A stretch of 64,000 bases of DNA, from assembly GCA_026645575.1 (NCBI GenBank), contig JAPKMW010000056.1, forward strand, positions 1-64,000, written 5' to 3'. The notes under the pieces were generated by a model. The model was not told where the DNA came from. It searched no databases and saw only the letters and a list, made by a program, of their open reading frames with translations. Each line of letters opens with the position of its first letter. Position 1 is the first letter of the stretch. The position numbers and the translations under genes are program-made. Of the stretch, positions 24,944 through 32,471 are shown piece after piece. The DNA comes from Caldilineaceae bacterium (GTDB lineage Bacteria; Chloroflexota; Anaerolineae; Caldilineales; Caldilineaceae).

Positions 24944-25301
24944 AATACCGCGTCAAATAGCGATCCAGCTCCCACTGGCTGACATAGAGCCGGTATTCGT
25001 TCCACTCCTGGCTCTTGGCTTCGACATAGCGTTCGTAGACATGTTGGCCCATCGCTGCCTGGATAACCTCATCGGCCTGCAATTCTTCGAGCGCCTGGCC
25101 CCAATCGCCCGGCAGGGTATCCAGGCTAGCACGCACGCCATCGACAACTTTGTAGGGGAGATCCTTCGTGACCTCCATCTTCATCATTGCCGGCGTTTCA
25201 TAGACAATGCGTTTTTGCAGGTACTCTGATTCATCCGCCATATGCGCTATGATTCGGTACAGGGTTTGATGAATGGTATCGGGGCGTGCCTGGCTCCGCA
25301 T
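24942..25301 (-). pseudogene. Glutamine synthetase C-terminal remnant
   Basis: The last 65 residues match the end of type I glutamine synthetase: TLPGDWGQALEELQADEV, then GQHVYERYVEAKSQEWNEYR, and SQWELDRYL. The catalytic beta-grasp and guanido-kinase-like domains (normally over 350 residues) are absent. The 55 residues before it (MKMEVTKDLPYKVVDGV...) resemble nothing I recognise and may be noise in frame. The promoter side is short. It is best read as a gene remnant left by deletion. Confidence 0.75.
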
Positions 25302-25368
25302 TTACTGGCAGCGCTGAGGTTGCCCCAGCATTGAAATAGAGTCGGAGCATAGCATAAAACTGAGCAAT

Positions 25369-26679
25369 TTAGCGCATCACATCCGGCAGTTGATCTTCCA
25401 CCTTGCGCAGGTAAGGAATCAGGTAGCTTGCCAACGCTGTACCGATGAGACAGAGACCCATCAAGCAAGTCAGCACCCCCATTCCCCGCCCAGGGCCACT
25501 ACCGATGAGCGGGTCAAGATAATAAGCCGCCATGCCGCTGTCACGCATGGTCGGCTCAAAAACGCGATCCGCCAACAGACCGGCAGCGGGGTAGGCGCTG
25601 GCTTCAAAAAGCAGAGCGATCATCCCTTCAACGCCAAAGACCCGTCCTTGCACGGTCAGATCGACCTTGCGCTGTTCGAGCGCGCCCAGCAAGCTGCCGG
25701 CAGTGGCGCCGCCGAACATTGCCATGAAATGACCAGCAGCCACGGCGCTGAGGAGGGGCGCCCAGCCAGCCAACAGGAAACCAACGCCACTGAGCGCAAG
25801 CAAAGTACAGACGCCGATCATCAAGCGCTTGGGGCCGCCCCAGGCACTCAAGACAACGCCACTCATCAGGGTGCCACTCGCCACAATGCCCAGAATCACG
25901 CCTAAGCGATCCACGGTGGTGATCGACAACGTCAGGGGAATCAGCAGGGTGCCAGCAATCCCGCCAAAAAGATTCTGCAAGCCGCTGATGAATACCAGAC
26001 CCAATAGCCCCGGTCGCGCCCAGAGGTAGCGCCAGACAAAGTGCAGTTCCCGCCAGAAGTTGCCCTCTGCCTGGGCGCTTTCCGGTGTGATCGGGGGGCG
26101 TGGAATCCGAATCAACGCATAGGTCAACAGGGCAAAGAGAAAGGTCGCCAGGTCAATCAGTACAACGCCGTGCAGGCCAATAGTCGTGACCAGCAGACCG
26201 GCCAGCACCGGCGCCAGCAAACGATTGATCGCCCCCGTGAGCCGTCCCAATCCGGCCATACGCACGAGATCACCTTTGGGCACGAGCAGCGGAATCGACG
26301 CGCCGTAGGCCGGGCCATGAAAGGAACCGAAAATGGCGCTGGCCGTTGTCGCCAGGTAAATATGCCAGACCGCCAGCCGTTCGGTGAACAGCAAGCCGGC
26401 CAGCAACAACGTCACCAGCGCTTGACCGCTGTCGGCGCCGATCATCACCCAGCGCCGATCCCAGCGGTCAACCAGCGTGCCGGCGACCGGGGCCAGGAGG
26501 GCAAACGGGAGAACATAGGTTAGGCTGGTGATGGCAAACTGGGTGGTCGAGCTGGTGGTTTGCAAGATCCAAACGCCCAGGGCAAAAACAGTGAGGCTGG
26601 AACCAAGGCCGGAGATGAATTGCCCCAGCCAGAGGGTCAGGAACGCGCGTAGCGTTGTGCCATGATCTTGTGGTTGCAT
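25369..26679 (-). CDS. MFS transporter (multidrug/macrolide efflux-like)
   Basis: The protein is 436 residues with about 12 hydrophobic segments. The N-terminal half carries LLAPVAGTLVDRWDRRWVMI, the MFS loop 2-3 motif (G-x-x-x-D-R-x-x-R-R). The family resembles MFS_3 exporters of the macrolide-efflux and enterobactin-export type. The substrate is undetermined. GGAGAA precedes the ATG. The gene stands alone, with a perfect 23-bp hairpin upstream. Confidence 0.88.
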   Translation of the reverse strand: MQPQDHGTTLRAFLTLWLGQFISGLGSSLTVFALGVWILQTTSSTTQFAITSLTYVLPFALLAPVAGTLVDRWDRRWVMIGADSGQALVTLLLAGLLFTERLAVWHIYLATTASAIFGSFHGPAYGASIPLLVPKGDLVRMAGLGRLTGAINRLLAPVLAGLLVTTIGLHGVVLIDLATFLFALLTYALIRIPRPPITPESAQAEGNFWRELHFVWRYLWARPGLLGLVFISGLQNLFGGIAGTLLIPLTLSITTVDRLGVILGIVASGTLMSGVVLSAWGGPKRLMIGVCTLLALSGVGFLLAGWAPLLSAVAAGHFMAMFGGATAGSLLGALEQRKVDLTVQGRVFGVEGMIALLFEASAYPAAGLLADRVFEPTMRDSGMAAYYLDPLIGSGPGRGMGVLTCLMGLCLIGTALASYLIPYLRKVEDQLPDVMR

Positions 26680-26740
26680 GATGGTTCTCCGATGGTTTTG
26701 GATGCAGGCGTTCGCCCTAAACCTGGGCGTGTGGGAACAA

Positions 26741-26817
26741 ACCTTCCGGGCAGCGACCGGCGGTTGTTCAGGTAATGCAAACGCTAGGGTCTAGCCGCCG
26801 GTCGCTGCCCGGAAGGT
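26741..26817. repeat. 23-bp perfect inverted repeat with CTTCCGGG core
   Basis: ACCTTCCGGGCAGCGACC and CGGCGG (26741-26763) pair perfectly with 26795-26817 around 31 bases. It resembles the hairpin at 4502-4577 in arm length, loop length and core word. Confidence 0.85.
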
Positions 26818-26853
26818 GGTCGACCGTTCAGCGATTCTGCGGATGACTTTACG

Positions 26854-27354
26854 TTAGGTTGGATGAATGGCAAGGAGGGTCCAGCTTTGGCGCTCAAAGA
26901 GCAGGTCAAGTTGCTGGGAACTGTTTACGCTTTGGTAGCCGACAACCAGCGCAGTGGCGCCGGCATAGTCAACCTGGCGGAGGGGAAGCGTACAGACACG
27001 TTTGTGTTGGCGCCAAAAGGTTTGGGCGGCAGGCACGACGCCGGCAACGGCTGCCAGATCAAATTGTTGATGCCAGCCACAGTGGTGGCACTGCGCCCAG
27101 CGTCCAGGCGTACCGGACAAAACTAGGTCGGCAAAGTCGGCGGGGAGATTGGGCGCGCCGGCTGAATGGAATGGTACGGATCGACCACAGCCAAGACAGG
27201 TCAGGTGGCCTGTTTGCAAGCCGGTTTGTAGATAATCATAGCGCCACTGGGCAGCGCGGGTCATGGCGGCGCGATAGCCGTGAATGCCGTCAAAGAGACC
27301 ATCCACATTGCGGGTGCAACTGTTGAGGCCGCAGGGACAGTGGAGCATCAACAC
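26854..27354 (-). CDS. Cys-rich zinc-ribbon-like protein downstream of sigma factor
   Basis: I do not recognise a named family. The 166 residues hold three cysteine clusters likely to bind zinc: CPCGLNSC near the start, CLGCGR (about 53-56) and CHHCGWH (about 90-95). The rest is mixed, with no membrane segment. The GTG at 27352-27354 directly abuts the sigma factor stop; the ATG at 27346-27348 is an alternative start. The tight spacing implies co-expression. It could be a redox- or zinc-responsive partner of the sigma factor, but it does not look like a ZAS-type anti-sigma factor (H-x3-C-x2-C is missing). Confidence 0.7.
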   Translation of the reverse strand: MLMLHCPCGLNSCTRNVDGLFDGIHGYRAAMTRAAQWRYDYLQTGLQTGHLTCLGCGRSVPFHSAGAPNLPADFADLVLSGTPGRWAQCHHCGWHQQFDLAAVAGVVPAAQTFWRQHKRVCTLPLRQVDYAGATALVVGYQSVNSSQQLDLLFERQSWTLLAIHPT

Positions 27355-28023
27355 CTAGTTGTCATTTTGTGAAAAGCGGCCTTGCAGATAGCGTTCGCCG
27401 CAACTGGGACACCAGAGTCGCGTTTTCTGCCAGTCGTCGGCCAGGACAATGCCCAGTCCCAAAGCGGCGGCTTCCTCTTGCAGTTCTGTGGTCAGGAGGC
27501 GACGCAGGGTCAATTTTCCACGGTGGATGCGCGCTTCGACGGCTCCTTCACTGATCTGCAACTGGTGAGCAACTTCGGCTTGAGGCGCGTCGTGGATATA
27601 GCGCTCGATCAAAATGGTGCGGGTCAAGGCCGGCAGTTGGGCCAGCGCTCGATCCAGTAGGAGAGCCAGTTCCTGGCGCTCTAATTCGACTTCCAGGTCA
27701 AAGGCGTCAGGAATATCGGCCGAGTCAGCAGGGGCGTCAGGAGAATCAACATCATACATGTTGACCAAACAGTCGGCGGTGCGTTGTTTACGCAACCAGT
27801 TATGGCACAAATTGCGCGCAATGCCGGTAAGCCACTGTGCCCAGCGCGCCGAGTCGCGCAGTTGATGCCCATTTTGCCAGGCGACCAACAACGTCTCTTG
27901 CGCTAAATCTTCGGCCAGCATCGCGTCGCTGGTCAACTGTGCACAAAGACGGATCAGTTGATTGCGTTGTGTCAAGAGTCTGGCTTCTAGCGTGGTTGGC
28001 TCTGCCGCTTGTGTGATAACCAC
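27355..28023 (-). CDS. ECF-type RNA polymerase sigma factor with C-terminal zinc ribbon
   Basis: The start at 28023 (GTG) is chosen for GGGGG six bases upstream and because the promoter at 28062-28091 would start transcription near 28055. Region 2 contains ARLLTQRNQLIRLCAQLTSD, AEDLAQETLLVAW and ARWAQWLTGIARNLCHNWLR. Region 4 contains ALAQLPALTRTILIERYIHD, then EVAHQLQISEGAVEARIHRG. The last 25 residues add WCPSCGERYLQGRF, one half of a zinc site. This extension is unusual for an ECF sigma factor. The next gene, which abuts it, encodes another Cys-rich protein. Confidence 0.88.
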   Translation of the reverse strand: MVITQAAEPTTLEARLLTQRNQLIRLCAQLTSDAMLAEDLAQETLLVAWQNGHQLRDSARWAQWLTGIARNLCHNWLRKQRTADCLVNMYDVDSPDAPADSADIPDAFDLEVELERQELALLLDRALAQLPALTRTILIERYIHDAPQAEVAHQLQISEGAVEARIHRGKLTLRRLLTTELQEEAAALGLGIVLADDWQKTRLWCPSCGERYLQGRFSQNDN

Positions 28024-28061
28024 TTTGCACCCCCAATTTCTCTGGCTTGACGCCACTGACG

Positions 28062-28091
28062 ATTATACCATTGACCAGGATATATCTATAA
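28062..28091 (-). promoter_or_regulatory. Candidate promoter of the sigma factor gene
   Basis: On the minus strand TTATAG (28091-28086) and TATAAT (28067-28062) are 18 bp apart. The -10 box is a perfect match to the sigma-70 consensus. Confidence 0.5.
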
Positions 28092-28338
28092 GTGGCGAAA
28101 AAGCTGAGAAATCCTACGCGCTTTTGTAAATCATAAAGCAAATCTGATCAAAATTCGTGAAAAAATGGGTAAGATTTTTCAATGGACAGGCGACTATTGG
28201 TTGTGATAGAAATGATTGCCAGATTTTTTCAAAGCCAAATTGTAGTAATCAATGCGAATCAGGAGCGCAGCGTGCCCACCGGCGAAAAGAGCAACCAGAC
28301 GACCGCCAACAGTTCACCGCCAACGGCAAGTAATCGAT

Positions 28339-29652
28339 TTATCTTAATGCCAAATTTCCCTGGCGCGTACTAATAATCTGGTAACGAACAGGTTTATTGA
28401 GTTTAATCACCCGTTCTTCGTTCACCGCACGTACAAGCCACTCATTCAATTGACTTTTGCCGATCCCCATTTGTTCTTGCAAGACATCTAGTGTCGCAGG
28501 GGCCGTAACGGTGACTGCACCAAGCTTAAGCAAGAAAAATTCATAAAAGCTTAAACGTTCAGCGTCTATATCAACTTGTTGCTTGCTTATTGACATTACT
28601 AAAGCCGGCTTGATGTCAGCAACCACCTCATTTGACGAGTGCATCTGCCCATTCTGTTCGTTACTGTTCAATGGTGATATATGATCAAACAGTGTTGCCG
28701 TAACAGGTTCAACCGGATCGGTCTTAGTGGGTGTAATGAGCCGAGTAACGGCAAGCGCTCCTTCCGGTAGCCATTGTCCACCACGCCCAACGAGCGCCGC
28801 ATTGCCCGATGTTGGAGCAGGATGTTGTTTCACCCATAATGGCACCCAGCCGTGCTTTAAGTTTTCGGTTGCGCCATGCCAGGTGCCACCCTTATCCTTG
28901 CTCGTTGCGACAACTACGCCTGCATCGGCAAGGCAATAGATGTACTTGTTGCGCGCCATTGCGTTACCGACATCAAAACCTGCTTCCGGGTTGAAAGGCG
29001 AGATTAACACCAAATTCTTTGCCATTAAGCCACGGCGGTACTTAGCAGAAGTTGCTGTGCGCAAGAGGCTGTCAGCTAAAACGCCAACAACAGCACCATC
29101 CTGTTCCAGTGCGCCGAGCATGGCCGCTTCATCGACACCACGTGCGCCGCCGGAGATAAGGGCGTACCCGTGATTGCTAACATTAGCGCCTAGCCGCAAG
29201 GTGTAGGTTAGGTCCTCAGCCGTCGCATCACGTGAGCCAACTACGGCGATGCCACCCTGATCCAACAGATGGCGGTTGCCGCAACCAAACAGAACAGGAG
29301 GAGCATCAAATTTAAGCCGTTTTTTCAATCGCGTAGGGTAGTCTGCATCTGAACGGGTCATTACCCATAGTCCAGCGCGTTGCCACTTTTCCAGTGCCAA
29401 GCCTAATGCACCGGAACGAGCTAGCAATGCGATAACCCGTTCTGGTGTAATCGTCCGATCAGACCATCCCTTTAGATAGGATAAAGGATCGGGCGTAGTC
29501 AACAGAAGTTCAGGGGTGATTCCTTGCTCCTTTAACCACTGGGCAAAGCGCCCCCATTCCGTGGCCGTGAGCGGTTTAGGATCATGGGATGTAGGTTTTG
29601 AGAACCAGGCCGTCAACAATAAAATGGCCTGTGCTTGTGGGCTAAGGTTCAT
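28339..29652 (-). CDS. DprA-like DNA-processing protein
   Basis: The protein is 437 residues. The Rossmann-like DprA core is clear: GGIAVVGSRDATAEDLTYT, ALISGGARGVDEAAMLGALE, GAVVGVLADSL, LISPFNPEAGFDVGNAMARN and VVVATSKDKGGTWHGATENL. The N-terminal region is helical. The C-terminal 85 residues include FYEFFLLKLG and LDVLQEQMGIGKSQLNEWLV, a winged helix. Ordinary DprA loads RecA on single-stranded DNA in transformation. This version differs in length and partner: it starts 1 bp after a RecQ-phosphoribosyltransferase gene, an arrangement that suggests a dedicated module. Confidence 0.85.
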   Translation of the reverse strand: MNLSPQAQAILLLTAWFSKPTSHDPKPLTATEWGRFAQWLKEQGITPELLLTTPDPLSYLKGWSDRTITPERVIALLARSGALGLALEKWQRAGLWVMTRSDADYPTRLKKRLKFDAPPVLFGCGNRHLLDQGGIAVVGSRDATAEDLTYTLRLGANVSNHGYALISGGARGVDEAAMLGALEQDGAVVGVLADSLLRTATSAKYRRGLMAKNLVLISPFNPEAGFDVGNAMARNKYIYCLADAGVVVATSKDKGGTWHGATENLKHGWVPLWVKQHPAPTSGNAALVGRGGQWLPEGALAVTRLITPTKTDPVEPVTATLFDHISPLNSNEQNGQMHSSNEVVADIKPALVMSISKQQVDIDAERLSFYEFFLLKLGAVTVTAPATLDVLQEQMGIGKSQLNEWLVRAVNEERVIKLNKPVRYQIISTRQGNLALR

Positions 29653-29653
29653 T

Positions 29654-31753
29654 TTACGCTCCGCTGCTTGTCGTTGCCAGAGCTACCGGCCACACAGGGC
29701 CGCTGCCAGCACGACGCAATAGGGCAGCAACCACCGTCATGGTCCAAGCCGAATCAACCATATCATCAATCAACAATACAGGCCCTGATGGAATTTCGCC
29801 TGTAATCGTAAAGACGCCATCCAAATTCCGACACTGATGGAAGCGGTTCTGCTGCAACTTTTGGGGCTGGTTATTACGCACCTTGCTAACAACAGGGGTA
29901 AAGGGCAAGCCTAGCCTTTTCGCTAGGCGCTTGCTGAAATCAGGCACCAGAACGGGATGATTATGTGACGGAATGCAGGTCACCCAGGTTGGCTGTGGTG
30001 CAGGTTTCCACCGTTCGCTCACCATCTCCACTACCGCCTCAACTAATTCATCACGAAAACGACCGGCACGTTTGTCATCCGCTACCATTTGCCCCCAACC
30101 GGCATCACCCCAACGGGAGAGAATACGCCCCGTTTCAGCACGTAATTCTGTAGACAAATTACCCCTAAAGCCATAAGTCACAAAGGCATCAGATGCGACC
30201 CGCTTCTTGCACTCTAGTATTAATTCAGAATGTTTGAGATAACGCGCCGCGTTCACGGCAAGCTGATGACCGAAGGTTTCAGCTACCACCGGATGGCCTA
30301 GACAACGATCACACTTACCACACGGTTGCGGATTGCTATCGTCTAACGCCTGCGCCAGATAGACCATCAAGCAATCCTGTGTATCGACATATGCCTGCAC
30401 TTCTTGCCATTCGACAATGCGTTGCTGGGTTAGACGTTCAATCTGAGTACGGTTTAAATGGTAATCAACAGGCGTTCGTAACCACTTACTATTATCCTTA
30501 ATTACAGGGGAAGGGTTATCCACTGATAGGAATTTCAACACCTTCTCAATCTGCCCTTGGCGTAGATTGACTTTACCTTCGATCGCCTGTGTTGTCAAAC
30601 CATCGCTGTCAGCGAGTGCGGACAGAATTACCTGGACATGGCTTTCATTTGGGAACGCGCTATCACGAAAATATGCTTGAATCTCCCCATCCTCGCGCCC
30701 AGTCATCAGCACACCGACAGCATAATTGATGGCCCGTCCTGCCCGTCCCACTTGTTGATAGTAGGCAACAATGGAACCAGGCGATTGATAGTGAACGACA
30801 AAGCCTAAATCCGGTTTGTCGTAGCCCATGCCGAGCGCTGTGGTCGCTACCAACGCCTTCAGTTGGTTCTTAACCAGCATCTCTTCCAGGTGTTGACGGT
30901 AAACAGTGGATGTTTCAAACCCTTCCGCCTGAACGTCACTATAATAGGCGCGTGCCGAAATTTGGTTTTGGTTCAGCCAAGTTGCCACCTGATCGGCGTC
31001 ACGTTTGGTTAAGGTATAAACAATACCCGTACCCGGCAATTCCGGTAGATGTTCAGCAAGCCAAGCTAAACGGGCCGATTGATCTGGTAGGCGCAATGTT
31101 TGGAGCGCCAAACTTTCACGCATCAGTGGTCCGCGCTGCACCTGGATGTCGTCTACCTGTCTAACAATATCATCGATCACCCGTTGATTAGCGGTAGCAG
31201 TGGTGGCTAGGATGCGCATATTCTTCGGCATGTGTTGCAGTACATGGCGCAGGCGTCGATAATCTGGACGAAAGTCATGCCCCCAATCGGAAATACAATG
31301 GGCTTCATCGACGACAAGTAATCCAATCCGGTTCGCTATGGTTGGCAATACATCCTTGATAAATTCGTCATTGGCAAGTCGTTCCGGTGAGATGAGGAGC
31401 GCATCAACTGCATCCCTTTGAATTGACTGAATGAGTGCAGGCCACTCGTCCTGATTTGTTGAATTGATTGTCAATGCGCGAATACCCAACCTTTGCGCCG
31501 CCTCGATTTGGTTACGCATGAGGGCGAGGAGTGGGGAGACGATCAGGGTTGGCCCTAGTTTTTGATCACGTAGGATGCGTGTGGCAACAAAGTAGACTAA
31601 GCTTTTGCCCCAACCAGTGCGTTCAATGACAAGAAGCTTTTGCCGACGATTGACGAGTGTGTCAATCGCTTCCCATTGCCCTGGCCGAAATTCAGCGGTT
31701 GCGTTACCTAATGCCTGCCGAAGCAGATCGTATGCTACTGAACGGTTGATCAT
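29654..31753 (-). CDS. RecQ-like helicase fused to a ComF-type phosphoribosyltransferase
   Basis: The protein is 699 residues from MINRSVAYDL; AAAGGG is 8 bases before this ATG and only 2 before the upstream one. Helicase motifs: Q region FRPGQWEAID, Walker A RTGWGKSLVYF (TGWGKS, not TGGGKS), DEAH in LLVVDEAHCISDWGHDFRPD, ATTATAN, TTALGMGYDKPD and QQVGRAGRAI. A zinc site follows (CGKCDRCLG). The C-terminal 200 residues are a type I PRTase, with TWVTCIPSH and the PRPP loop VLLIDDMVDSAWTM. The nucleic acid substrate and PRTase reaction are unknown. It is operonic with the DprA-like gene. Confidence 0.88.
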   Translation of the reverse strand: MINRSVAYDLLRQALGNATAEFRPGQWEAIDTLVNRRQKLLVIERTGWGKSLVYFVATRILRDQKLGPTLIVSPLLALMRNQIEAAQRLGIRALTINSTNQDEWPALIQSIQRDAVDALLISPERLANDEFIKDVLPTIANRIGLLVVDEAHCISDWGHDFRPDYRRLRHVLQHMPKNMRILATTATANQRVIDDIVRQVDDIQVQRGPLMRESLALQTLRLPDQSARLAWLAEHLPELPGTGIVYTLTKRDADQVATWLNQNQISARAYYSDVQAEGFETSTVYRQHLEEMLVKNQLKALVATTALGMGYDKPDLGFVVHYQSPGSIVAYYQQVGRAGRAINYAVGVLMTGREDGEIQAYFRDSAFPNESHVQVILSALADSDGLTTQAIEGKVNLRQGQIEKVLKFLSVDNPSPVIKDNSKWLRTPVDYHLNRTQIERLTQQRIVEWQEVQAYVDTQDCLMVYLAQALDDSNPQPCGKCDRCLGHPVVAETFGHQLAVNAARYLKHSELILECKKRVASDAFVTYGFRGNLSTELRAETGRILSRWGDAGWGQMVADDKRAGRFRDELVEAVVEMVSERWKPAPQPTWVTCIPSHNHPVLVPDFSKRLAKRLGLPFTPVVSKVRNNQPQKLQQNRFHQCRNLDGVFTITGEIPSGPVLLIDDMVDSAWTMTVVAALLRRAGSGPVWPVALATTSSGA

Positions 31754-31907
31754 GCGCATTTCCCTTTACTGTTACTTTGCGGGGTAGAGTGGTATAAGTC
31801 ATCCAGCTTTAAGTTCATCTGAATTTGATAAACCTTTTGATATATTAAGCTAGATTACTTTTATTTTATCGTTCTAAAATAGAAAATCCTTCGCAAGTAG
31901 ATAAATT

Positions 31908-32288
31908 TCAAACAGCAAAGAATGAATGGTAGGCGAAGCTAGAAAAACAACTGCACCAAATAGCCATAATGTAGAGACCGGGACTGACCCAAAAATCCTG
32001 TTTGAAGGAGCGGGTAAAGGCTTCCTGTGATTGAAATTGGTAATCCAGGGCAATATCGAGAATGCGTTTTGAAGAAGTCGCCAGTTCGCGCGCGGCTTCG
32101 GTCAAGCGTCGTTTCCGCAAATACGCCACGGGTGTAATCCCCGTCACCGGCAGAAAGAGCCGGCTAAAGTGATAGCGCGAATAGCCAACCAACGCCGCCG
32201 CCTCTTCGATCGAGGTCGGCGCTGTCAGGTGACTTTCCAGATGGGTGATCGCATGTTTGAGGTGCGGAATGGCGTCGCTTGTGAACAT
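31908..32288 (-). CDS. AraC-type helix-turn-helix protein, probably truncated
   Basis: From MFTSDAIPHLKHAITHLESH the 126 residues contain a full AraC double HTH: SIEEAAALVGYSRYHFSRLF, GITPVAYLRKRRLTEAAREL and ALDYQFQSQEAFTRSFKQDF, then VSPGLY. After that the sequence turns into IMAIWCSCFSSFAYHSFF, which is not family-like. Relatives with an N-terminal HTH usually continue into a GyrI-like effector domain of about 150 residues, which is missing here. A frameshift or deletion at the 3' end is likely, leaving a DNA-binding domain only. Confidence 0.75.
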   Translation of the reverse strand: MFTSDAIPHLKHAITHLESHLTAPTSIEEAAALVGYSRYHFSRLFLPVTGITPVAYLRKRRLTEAARELATSSKRILDIALDYQFQSQEAFTRSFKQDFWVSPGLYIMAIWCSCFSSFAYHSFFAV

Positions 32289-32471
32289 GGCGGCTAGTAT
32301 ACCAGAAGGTGGGCAGACTTGTCTTGATAGCATGTGCGATCTTGCCAACTTTGAATGTGCCTTGAGCCAAGTGGCAGTTGCGTGTAGCTAAATTATCCTT
32401 TCTGACAGCAAAAGGTGTACAATAGCCTATAGAAACATCTCTTTTGTCGTATAAGGATAATCATCAGGTCC

